31,337 nt of DNA, from assembly GCA_029555925.1 (NCBI GenBank), contig JAKPQU010000159.1:1-31337 (forward strand), given 5' to 3'. The translations under genes and the position numbers were made by a program. The notes under the pieces were generated by a model. That model ran no database searches. It worked only from the letters and a program-made list of their open reading frames with translations, and had not been told where the DNA came from. Positions 24,654 to 31,337 of the stretch are shown piece by piece. The stretch comes from Bacillota bacterium (lineage in GTDB: Bacteria > Eremiobacterota > SpSt-956 > JAKJGF01). The first letter of the stretch is position 1; the number at the start of each line of letters is the position of its first letter.

Positions 24654-26501
24654 TTACTCTTTCCACTTGATTGCAAGAGAAAGATATTTAGCATCTTCCC
24701 CTGTGATGAAACCTCTGTCCGAAAGAGGATTTATTATTTCCAGAATTTCTTCGTTACTGTATTTTTTTCCTCTATATTTTTCTGCAATATTCTTTAATTC
24801 GGAAAGGGGTTTTATAGAATCGCAGGCAAGATAGAGGAGTCTTTCCAGACCTGAAATAATTGTAATATCTTCTTTTGCTCCGGGTCTTTTATCACTTATA
24901 ATAAGGTGTTTTCTGTAGTCCATATATATAAGGCTGCTTTCAGGATAAACATGGATCCACTTTTCAATCGCTTCTTTCACGGATTTTGTATATTGTTCCG
25001 TCTCCTGCGGAATTTTATAGGTGAAGAAAAATGCCAGATTATTTATTGCATCTTCTGTAAATCCGGGATAAATATATCTGTAAGCACCATATGGCTTAAG
25101 CTCTGAAACCCCGAAATCTTCAGGGGTTTCAAAATAGGGGCTGAAACGGCTCACATATATGGAACCATAATCTTTAGGAGGTTCCAGGTGGCTTAAAAGA
25201 GGTATTAACTCTGACATAAGTCGGTAATCTTCAGAACGTTCTCCCGGAAAACCCCATAATAAATTCCAGTGAACATCTATATTAAATTCTCTGGCCCATT
25301 TTAAAAACTGTATGTTCTGAAGAGATGTAACTCCTTTTCTCATAAGTTTCAGCACATGTGTAGACAGACTCTCTATACCGGGTTGAAGATGGCTCTGTAC
25401 CCTGGCGCTTACAAGCTGTAATTGTTCTTTTGTCACATTTGCCTTCACATGGTGGAGTAACAGTTTATCTGATTTTATATGGGGGAGAAAGTCGTTAAAA
25501 TATTTCATGTCAACAATATTATCTACATGGACAACGATACATTCGGGATATTTTTCAGTAAGATATGAAAATTCTTCAAGGGCTCTGCCGGGATGTTTGC
25601 TTCTGAAATGAATGTCCTGGCCGTAACCGCAGAAAGTGCATCTTTTCTTTTCACCCCACCAGCAGCCGCGGGATGTCTCAAAATGTATGACAGGCCTGTA
25701 GAATTTATTGTTTATTATGTCTGGATTTTTAGAGAGAGAACTATTGTTCCACTGTTCGAAAAAATCATCATAGTCAGGGCAGGGGAGACTGTCCATATCT
25801 GTCACGGACGGTGTGTTTACATAATAGATCTTTTCTATATTTTCTTTTGTATAAACCCCCTGAAGGTCTGATATGGATTTACCTGAAATCACCCTTTGCA
25901 CTATTTCCGAAAATACGAGATCTCCCTCTCCGGATACAACGGCATCTACAGAAGGAAAATTTTTTATGATTTCCGCTCCCATAATACCTTCACAGTTACA
26001 ACCTCCGAATAATATAAAGATTTCAGGCGATTGTTCTTTAATTTTTCCGGCAAGTGAAAGAGAAGATAACTGCTGCCCGTAATTACTGCTGAAGGCCACT
26101 ATATAAGGTTTACACTCAAGGATTTCCATAAGACAATATTCCAGAAAATCATTTACTTTCTTTTTTACAGAGAGAATTTCGTCAATAATATCTTCAGGCA
26201 CTCTTATATGCTTATATTCTTTAAGTCCTCCAAGCAATACATCTTTTATATAATTATCTGAGATAGAAGGCGAAAAAATCCATTCACCTGTCTGACACAT
26301 AGCAGAAGGGTAATTGTTGGCTATCATATTATTCAGACTGGGAGAACAGATTTTTTCTATAAAATCCAGAGAAAAATACCTGATTTTACAGGATACCTTC
26401 TGTTTAAGTGATGATTTTAACAGACTGAGTCCTATGGAAGGCCAGGAAAAATAATCAAAAGGCATATTGATTAACAGTACATCATATGGTATTTTTTTCA
26501 T
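24654..26501 (-). CDS. B12-binding-type radical SAM protein, RiPP-maturase-like, heading the cob cluster
   Basis: 615 aa. The N-terminal cobalamin-binding-like domain includes FILFGGCNCEG (162-172) and VVSGEGD (188-194). The radical SAM core has TSRGCWWGEKKRCTFCG: C280, C288 and C291, spaced CX7CX2C. This SRGCWWG...CTFCG form is typical, as I recall, of radical SAM enzymes annotated as RiPP maturation protein 1. Later core motifs include LLHHVKAN and WNLLWGFPGE. The C-terminus (about 535-610) looks like a winged-helix region, perhaps a peptide-recognition element. No candidate precursor peptide was found nearby. An AAGAAGG-type site precedes the ATG. It is the first gene of the leftward unit, ten bases before cobA; the cob genes could supply its cofactor. 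Confidence 0.88.
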   Translation of the reverse strand: MKKIPYDVLLINMPFDYFSWPSIGLSLLKSSLKQKVSCKIRYFSLDFIEKICSPSLNNMIANNYPSAMCQTGEWIFSPSISDNYIKDVLLGGLKEYKHIRVPEDIIDEILSVKKKVNDFLEYCLMEILECKPYIVAFSSNYGQQLSSLSLAGKIKEQSPEIFILFGGCNCEGIMGAEIIKNFPSVDAVVSGEGDLVFSEIVQRVISGKSISDLQGVYTKENIEKIYYVNTPSVTDMDSLPCPDYDDFFEQWNNSSLSKNPDIINNKFYRPVIHFETSRGCWWGEKKRCTFCGYGQDIHFRSKHPGRALEEFSYLTEKYPECIVVHVDNIVDMKYFNDFLPHIKSDKLLLHHVKANVTKEQLQLVSARVQSHLQPGIESLSTHVLKLMRKGVTSLQNIQFLKWAREFNIDVHWNLLWGFPGERSEDYRLMSELIPLLSHLEPPKDYGSIYVSRFSPYFETPEDFGVSELKPYGAYRYIYPGFTEDAINNLAFFFTYKIPQETEQYTKSVKEAIEKWIHVYPESSLIYMDYRKHLIISDKRPGAKEDITIISGLERLLYLACDSIKPLSELKNIAEKYRGKKYSNEEILEIINPLSDRGFITGEDAKYLSLAIKWKE

Positions 26502-26539
26502 AAGTGAAACCTTCTTCCTATCAGATAATTCTTCCCTTC

Positions 26540-26567
26540 TTGAAACTTCCCTCTTGTATGATATACT
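26540..26567 (+). promoter_or_regulatory. Probable promoter of the TerB-like gene
   Basis: TTGAAA (26540-26545), 16-bp spacer, TATACT (26562-26567), in the 98-bp divergent gap before the TerB-like gene. This gap is too short for a cobalamin riboswitch serving the leftward cob unit. Confidence 0.5.
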
Positions 26568-26599
26568 ATAGTTAGAAATAATTTATAGGAGATGAAATC

Positions 26600-27081
26600 A
26601 TGTTTTTACAAAAACTGAATAACAGGGAAAAGAAAAATTTTCTTTATCTGGCTCAGAGACTTATAAAAGCTGATAATAAAATAAAAGCCGTGGAAGTATC
26701 TCCTTTAAAGAATTTAACAGAAGAAATGGGTCTTCAAATGAAAGATGCAGTAAAAATAGAGTATATAAATATAAAGTGTGGCAGATATTCACTTCAAAAG
26801 AATCAAGGATAATACTACTTGTTGAACTTATATCACTTGGCTATGTAGATGATGATTTCTGTGCCAGTGAAAATGATTTGATAAAAGAAATATCCACTTC
26901 CTTTTCAGTACCGGATACAAAACTTCGTCTTATAGAAACATGGGTCAGAGATGAAAAAGAACTCTCTTCCTTAATAAAAAAACTCTCTTCAAAAGAAGAA
27001 TCCGGGGAAGAAGAACAAAATGAGCTGGAAAGCTTGAAGCTAAAATATGCAGAATTTATTCAAAAGGGCTATGATTTTTGA
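26600..27081 (+). pseudogene. TerB-like helical protein, broken by a one-base frameshift
   Basis: Two reading frames together make one TerB-like protein of about 160 aa. The first (26600 to about 26775) encodes FLYLAQRLIKADNKIKAVEV, the first helical half. The second continues in the -1 frame to 27081 with LLVELISLGYVDDDFCASENDLIKEI, the typical second half, ending in a charged coiled coil. The first frame runs on to a stop at 26810-26812. The frame switch lies near 26750-26776, where AAAAA (26752-26756) and ATAAAG occur; restoring one base there rejoins the frames. A GTG at 26776 could start the second half alone, but it has no ribosome-binding site. TerB-like domains often act as helical binding modules. 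Start: AGGAG nine bases before the ATG. Confidence 0.75.
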
Positions 27082-27088
27082 TATAGTT

Positions 27089-27095
27089 AGGAGGG
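27089..27095 (+). promoter_or_regulatory. Strong ribosome-binding site with no standard start codon after it
   Basis: AGGAGGG lies eight bases after the TerB-like stop codon. In the frame of the signal peptide that follows, the next codons are ATT (27100) and ACG (27103); no ATG, GTG or TTG occurs until GTG at 27280. The site is four bases from ATT and seven from ACG. Confidence 0.6.
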
Positions 27096-27099
27096 ATTT

Positions 27100-29118
27100 A
27101 TTACGGTAGATTTTTTTATTCAAGAGAAAAAAAAATTTATTATCTTTATATTATTATCAGGTATATTTATATTTAAATCTTTTGCACAGGAGAAATCTTC
27201 CGGTAAATCTCCTGAAGAGATATTAAAAGAAGTTCAAAAAATACCTTCGAATCAGGATAATATAAGAGAAAGATATGGAGTGATAAGGACACTTGTTCCC
27301 ATATTATTTCAGAATGGTGTAAATGTTGATAGTATATTACCAAAAGAAGAAGGACAGAAACTTGAACAATTGATTATTGAAAAGAAATTTTCTGAAGTCT
27401 GTCCGAAACTGGATGAAGTATTAAAGAAATTCGGAACAGCAATAAAGGAGAAACATATCGAGCTGAATAACTTACAGATGGCAGCACCTGTTATGGAGGC
27501 TCCGACTGATGAAGCTCATATTAAAAAGATTCTGGAAGAGATAAAAAAAAGTCCGACAAATTCAGGTAATGTAGAAGAAAGATTTCATGCTCTTATGGAA
27601 TGGATACACATGTTACTTCAGGAAGGCACAAATATTTCCTGTGTATTGCCCCGTAAAAAAGGGGAAGACCTTGAAAAACTGTTTGTTGAAAAAAAGTTTG
27701 ATATGTTATGCCCTGAAATAGATAAAATTTTTAAAGGCCTTGAAGAACTGGTAAAAAGTAATCTATTACCGGTGAAAGTAAATATGTCAGTAAAAAGTGA
27801 TAAAGTAGAAATAATAAAAGCACTTCCCTCTGGAGAAAAAGGTGTGGATATTGGTGAAAATCCAGAGTTTTCTAAAATTACATCTAATGTGAAAAATGGA
27901 ATAGTTCAGATTGAATTAAGTGATGAACCTGTCTGGATTATTGAAGGGAATCTTCCTGCCGCTAAAAATCTCTCACAGGAAAAATCTCCTTTCGGTTTTC
28001 ATCCTGCCGATGCCGGTGAAGAAGGGTATAAATATGCCAGAGATATTGGTGTCACATGGGATAGAGGCGGATTATATTTCTTCTGGGTTCTTGTGCAGCC
28101 TGATCTTAAGAAAAAAAATTACGACTGGTCTAAATATGATTCGTATTTTCAACATCTTCCATGTGGTTTTCAGACACTTAAAAATATTACGGTATGTCCT
28201 GACGGAGCAGTTAAAAAATCCGCTCGCCGTCCCTTTCCTTCCGGGAAAAATCCTCCTCCTGCGCTTGATGTCTCACAACACCTTGAAGGTGTCACTTATA
28301 GACCGGCAGACCGGCTATCTTACAGTGAATGGGTACAGGCGGCAGTAGAGCGTTATGACGGTGATGGTATTGATGATATGCCAGGTCTTTCTGTGCCTGC
28401 AAAGTACTGGCAGGTTGATAATGAACCTCCGAGAGGAAGAGAAGGTTATGCAGATCTTGTCCATATTACGAGTAAAGCTATAAAAAAAGCAGACCATTCT
28501 GCTAAAGTTCTTATAGGAGGATTAATATTACCGGCCGGTTATATGGTAAAAGCTTATGAAAGAGAATCTTTACCTCTTATTAAAGAACTTGCCGGTAAAG
28601 ATATAGATATCTTTGATTTCCACTGGTTTGGTTCGGCAGGAGAGTGGCAAAATTTACCTGAGGCAATGAAAAGAATTCGTAAGGATTTGAAAGAAGCAGG
28701 TTTTGAAGGTGCTTCTGTCTGGTTTGCCGAGATGGGTACCTCAAGTGGAACACCAGCTCATGCCAGATGTCAGACAGAAAGAGAGCAGGCATGTGAAATG
28801 GTAAAACGATATTCAGTAGCCCTGGGGGAAGGTGTGGGGAAAATATTCTGGGCCTGGGGTATGAGAGAAGGTTTTATGGATGTTGAAGATAATGATTTTT
28901 TTGATAATACCGGTTTTGTTTATGATGGTATTGGGCCGGATGATCCGGGTAAAGGCGTGAAAAAAGTAATATACTGGACATATAAAAATATGACTCAATT
29001 GCTTCAATACTGGGATGGAAGTCTGCCGGAAAGAATCAAATCAGAAGAAGGAGTATGGGCCTATCGCTTCAGGTTTAAAGGAGAAGCAAGAGGGATTATT
29101 ATAGCATGGCATAAGTAG
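27100..29118 (+). CDS. Secreted glycoside-hydrolase-fold protein, probable non-standard start codon
   Basis: About 672 aa if translation starts at ATT 27100 (or ACG 27103). The first standard start, GTG 27280, has no ribosome-binding site and would cut off an evident signal peptide: EKKK, then FIIFILLSGIFIF, then KSFA before QEKSS. Two related N-terminal helical repeats follow (about 40-125 and 148-225; compare VDSILPKEEGQKLEQLIIEK with ISCVLPRKKGEDLEKLFVEK). The C-terminal part (about 290-672) resembles a clan GH-A TIM barrel: YWQVDNEPP carries a candidate acid/base E442, and VWFAEMGTSSG a candidate nucleophile E544. The GH family and substrate cannot be assigned. The mature protein would act outside the cytoplasm. 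It follows the frameshifted TerB-like gene by 18 bp and shares that gene's second reading frame. Confidence 0.8.
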   Translation: MTVDFFIQEKKKFIIFILLSGIFIFKSFAQEKSSGKSPEEILKEVQKIPSNQDNIRERYGVIRTLVPILFQNGVNVDSILPKEEGQKLEQLIIEKKFSEVCPKLDEVLKKFGTAIKEKHIELNNLQMAAPVMEAPTDEAHIKKILEEIKKSPTNSGNVEERFHALMEWIHMLLQEGTNISCVLPRKKGEDLEKLFVEKKFDMLCPEIDKIFKGLEELVKSNLLPVKVNMSVKSDKVEIIKALPSGEKGVDIGENPEFSKITSNVKNGIVQIELSDEPVWIIEGNLPAAKNLSQEKSPFGFHPADAGEEGYKYARDIGVTWDRGGLYFFWVLVQPDLKKKNYDWSKYDSYFQHLPCGFQTLKNITVCPDGAVKKSARRPFPSGKNPPPALDVSQHLEGVTYRPADRLSYSEWVQAAVERYDGDGIDDMPGLSVPAKYWQVDNEPPRGREGYADLVHITSKAIKKADHSAKVLIGGLILPAGYMVKAYERESLPLIKELAGKDIDIFDFHWFGSAGEWQNLPEAMKRIRKDLKEAGFEGASVWFAEMGTSSGTPAHARCQTEREQACEMVKRYSVALGEGVGKIFWAWGMREGFMDVEDNDFFDNTGFVYDGIGPDDPGKGVKKVIYWTYKNMTQLLQYWDGSLPERIKSEEGVWAYRFRFKGEARGIIIAWHK

Positions 29119-29123
29119 AATGC

Positions 29124-29160
29124 TTGAAGAGTTGAAGGAGGTATCCCCCCAACTCTTCAA
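29124..29160. terminator. Bidirectional terminator-like hairpin
   Basis: TTGAAGAGTTG (29124-29134) pairs perfectly with CAACTCTTCAA (29150-29160), and the loop can extend the stem through GGAGG/CCCCC pairs. It lies between the convergent glycosidase-like and HAD genes. The T-run is poor, so strength is uncertain. Confidence 0.7.
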
Positions 29161-29168
29161 TTGCTCCG

Positions 29169-29930
29169 TTAAATCAAAAATCGTCTTACTTTGAAATCCC
29201 TCAATTTATAGATCCCGTCATCCAGTTCCGGCGCATCAGGCCTGTGCTGTGTCAGGACAAAAAAGGACAGGGCATCAGGAAAAGCTTTATGTAAAATATT
29301 GCTGTTCAGAGGTTCATTTTCAAAAACAGCCACTACCTCACCCAGTCTTTTTAAATAATCCACTACATCACCTTTGAAGATTTCGTCTTCCACTGTTACA
29401 TCATCTTTTACAAGCATCATTGTGCCCACTATACCAACGGGGAACCCGTAAAGTCTCAGACAATCCGTAGTTCCGACAAGCATACGGCCTACATCTCTCC
29501 CCGTAAGATATATAATAGTGGCTCCTGCTTTATGAGCCCTGGTGACATAGGCTTTGGCACCGTTTAACGGGAGATCGAATTTCTGATATTCGTCTGAAAA
29601 AAATCTCTTTGCCCATTCTTTTTCAATAAATTTTATCTCTTTTTCACTCTTAACTCCCATTCTCCTCAGAGTATTTTCAGGAACATATTCAACAACAGAA
29701 TGATCATGAAATCTCTCCATAACTGCCGAGAGTTCAGGCAGTTCTATGTCAAACTGTTCGGATATCTCCCGGAGAATAAAAAGAGTTCTTGTACGATTAT
29801 CAAAGAGAGTGCCATCAAGATCAAAAATAGCAAGGCTGGATTGCTGCAGTGCAGTTTTCTCTTCTATTTTTTTTATGACTTCCTCAAGTTTCTGGTTCTG
29901 AACCTTCTGATTTTCTTCTGACCAGTACAT
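29169..29930 (-). CDS. HAD-superfamily hydrolase
   Basis: 253 aa. A charged N-terminal helix (1-30) precedes the four HAD motifs: IFDLDGT with nucleophile D37 and D39, YLTGRD (T143), the lysine of FKGD (K187) and AVFENEP (about 202-207), where ENE replaces the usual acidic pair. This suggests a phosphatase acting on a small or nucleotide-type substrate; the exact substrate is unknown. There is no signal peptide. The ATG has no good ribosome-binding site and sits five bases from a heptamer array, so its translation initiation region is unusual. Confidence 0.88.
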   Translation of the reverse strand: MYWSEENQKVQNQKLEEVIKKIEEKTALQQSSLAIFDLDGTLFDNRTRTLFILREISEQFDIELPELSAVMERFHDHSVVEYVPENTLRRMGVKSEKEIKFIEKEWAKRFFSDEYQKFDLPLNGAKAYVTRAHKAGATIIYLTGRDVGRMLVGTTDCLRLYGFPVGIVGTMMLVKDDVTVEDEIFKGDVVDYLKRLGEVVAVFENEPLNSNILHKAFPDALSFFVLTQHRPDAPELDDGIYKLRDFKVRRFLI

Positions 29931-29934
29931 AACC

Positions 29935-30004
29935 CGTGAAGTGTGAAGCGTGAAGTGTAAAGGGTAAATCCCTCACTTATCACTCATCACTCTTCACTCT
30001 TCAC
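29935..30004. repeat. Inverted pair of heptamer arrays
   Basis: Left arm 29935-29967: GTGAAGT, GTGAAGC, GTGAAGT, GTAAAGG, GTAAATC. Right arm 29971-30004: CCTCACT, TATCACT, CATCACT, CTTCACT, CTTCAC. The arms are largely complementary and nearly abut, so a strong hairpin is possible. It fills the whole gap between the aminopeptidase-like stop and the HAD start. Confidence 0.92.
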
Positions 30005-30007
30005 CTC

Positions 30008-31075
30008 CTAAAATAATTCTCCTAAATTTCTTGTATAGAAATTACTTCTGAATATTGGTTCTCTGGAATTATCGGGATAGACAAAATCCATATCCATTGC
30101 TATAGGATGTTCTGCCCATATGGTATCAGGGAAATGTTTCTGAGGGCCATAACCCCAGTGCATACCCATGGTTTTTTCATCACCTACATGGGTTCCGTTC
30201 GGACGTCCTTCATCATTTACACCAAGGCCGAGCTTTGTTATAAGAGCCATTTCCGGGTGGGCAGGATCAAGGATATGTTTTCTTTCATTTTCTGCAGCAG
30301 ATCCTTCCCCTGTTATTTCAACTATACGGTTTTCTTTAATTTTATATATAACAAGTTCATCATTAATTATAGCAGGGATTTCACCTTCTGTCTGGCTTTT
30401 ACCTCTTCTGTCTCCTTCTATGCCCGGATAGGGAGGAATATTGGCACATCCTGAAGGAAGATTTATAAATTCACCTGGTCTCTGGGCAGAACCATTTTCC
30501 AGATACTGGTAACGCTGACCTCTCAGGTCAAAAGTGCATTTCCATGTCTGACCTTCATAACGGAAAATCATTTCTGCAGCTTTTGCTTTGCCCATTTTAG
30601 AAGTGAGTATTTCAAAACGTAGCGGTATGAGCGAATAATCTGCTTTAAAGCCTTCGAAATCTATGGTTACATTGGGAGCAGAGGCAAAACGAAATTTTTG
30701 TTTTGTAAGTCTTCTGAGAAGTTCACCTGTAATAGAAGGGCCTGTAATTGCTATAATAATATCTTTTTCTCCCCATGAGTCCATGATTTTTGACATGTCT
30801 GCAGGTTTTCCGTCAATATAGGCATCTGCATCAAATTTTCCCGGCGCAGGATTTCGAAGATCTATTGTCACTATCGGCGAAAGATCAAAATCCAGTTCTT
30901 TTGCAAGTTCTGCCATCACTTTATGCCATATAAGAGTCATCTCTGCACGGTGCCTGTGTCCATCTGTAATCTTTGCTTCCTCTTTCGGGAAATCATTTAT
31001 AAAGATGACTTTTTCTCCTGTCTGTGGCGCAAAGGCATCCATGTAGAGTTTTTTCAGGTCATACTCCAGTTTCAT
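30008..31075 (-). CDS. Aminopeptidase T-like (M29 superfamily) metallopeptidase
   Basis: 355 aa. The C-terminal half resembles M29 aminopeptidases: EFINLPSGCANIPPYPG, then VEITGEGSA, LGLGVNDEGRPNGTHVGDEKTMGMHWGYG and WAEHPIAMDMDF. These supply Glu, His and Asp residues of the kind that bind the two metal ions in that family. The N-terminal half (LIWHKVMAELAKEL, IIIAITGPSITGELLRR) fits the M29 N-terminal domain. There is no signal peptide. The frame is open up to 31147, but an AAAGGAGC site lies before the ATG at 31075 (MKLEYDLKKL), which is preferred. It is separated from the HAD gene by a heptamer hairpin. Confidence 0.8.
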   Translation of the reverse strand: MKLEYDLKKLYMDAFAPQTGEKVIFINDFPKEEAKITDGHRHRAEMTLIWHKVMAELAKELDFDLSPIVTIDLRNPAPGKFDADAYIDGKPADMSKIMDSWGEKDIIIAITGPSITGELLRRLTKQKFRFASAPNVTIDFEGFKADYSLIPLRFEILTSKMGKAKAAEMIFRYEGQTWKCTFDLRGQRYQYLENGSAQRPGEFINLPSGCANIPPYPGIEGDRRGKSQTEGEIPAIINDELVIYKIKENRIVEITGEGSAAENERKHILDPAHPEMALITKLGLGVNDEGRPNGTHVGDEKTMGMHWGYGPQKHFPDTIWAEHPIAMDMDFVYPDNSREPIFRSNFYTRNLGELF

Positions 31076-31328
31076 ACATATAGCTCCTTTCAGCATGTAA
31101 AAATGTTGTGTAAAAATAAATATATCATATATAGGAAGAGATGGCAATTATAGCGTTTAAAAATGAAAGGTGATATTATACTATTTAGCTTTAGATATAG
31201 TAGTCTGCCTGCCTGGTGTTCCGGAGAAAAAAATATCACGGCAGCACAGGTATATTTTATTGAATTATAATGTAAAGTAGCATGATATAAGCTGTAACTG
31301 TTATAAACGTTCCAGTTTAGATTTTTTT

Positions 31329-31337
31329 CGGAGGAGC
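31329..31337 (+). promoter_or_regulatory. Ribosome-binding site of a gene beginning past the right edge
   Basis: CGGAGGAGC ends the window and follows a T-run. The 262-bp stretch 31076-31337 holds no other gene; a rightward gene probably starts within a few bases of the edge. A TATAAT hexamer is at 31266-31271 without a good -35 box. Confidence 0.5.

Noticed and set aside
26502..26599. Possible cobalamin riboswitch ahead of the cob operon
   Set aside because: The gap is only 98 bp and shows no B12-box-like sequence; the gaps before cobC and cobT contain heptamer arrays instead.
26740..26790. Programmed -1 frameshift in the TerB-like gene
   Set aside because: No X-XXY-YYZ slippery heptamer, and no obvious downstream stem-loop; mutation or sequence error is simpler.
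1..31337. tRNA, rRNA and insertion sequences
   Set aside because: No cloverleaf with a TTCRA-type arm, no rRNA sequence and no transposase-like protein were seen by eye; a dedicated tRNA/ncRNA scan was not possible.

Overview
The window is AT-rich bacterial chromosome, densely coded, with 24 protein-coding loci I can support, one of them frameshifted. No rRNA, tRNA, CRISPR array or transposase gene was seen. Several traits suggest an uncultivated lineage outside the well-studied phyla: Hanks-type Ser/Thr kinases with eroded active sites, methionine/glycine-rich proteins (one with a DUF1521/MIIA autocleavage-type domain), B12-type radical SAM enzymes with non-standard cysteine spacing, and degenerate 7-bp tandem repeats in many intergenic gaps. 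I cannot name the phylum from sequence alone.

Layout. 1-5.4 kb: a tandem (double) kinase-fold protein, then dnaJ and dnaK, each with its own near-consensus promoter; the two promoters share a 31-nt block with one mismatch. 5.5-8.5 kb: a small orphan ORF, an AlaX-type alanyl-tRNA editing protein and a membrane-anchored kinase. 8.6-10.8 kb (minus strand): a putative lipoprotein, a secreted protein and a metallophosphoesterase. 11.1-13.5 kb: the one kinase with a full set of catalytic residues, fused to HEAT-like repeats, followed by a polytopic membrane protein with C-terminal TPRs. 13.6-16.5 kb: two divergent Met/Gly-rich genes around a large inverted repeat; the leftward one carries a WGDPHVD motif typical of metal-induced autocleavage domains, the rightward one an EF-hand-like acidic loop and a coiled-coil gene directly downstream. 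16.6-21.2 kb: a radical SAM protein, a YD-repeat-like protein and a zinc-ribbon protein with helical repeats. 21.3-26.5 kb (minus strand): a late-cobalamin cluster (radical SAM, cobA, cobS, cobC, cobT). 26.6-31.1 kb: a frameshifted TerB-like gene, a secreted glycosidase-fold protein that seems to lack a standard start codon, a HAD hydrolase and an M29-like aminopeptidase.

How the parts may fit together. DnaJ/DnaK and the kinases suggest a signalling and stress-response neighbourhood. The cobalamin genes could supply cofactor to the B12-type radical SAM enzyme that heads their transcription unit. The two candidates for something undescribed are the 13.6-16.5 kb Met/Gly-rich module and the heptamer family. 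The heptamers fit NNNTYAC or its complement GTRANNN and occupy many intergenic gaps. Where both orientations occur in one gap, GTRA always precedes TYAC on the plus strand, which favours hairpins.
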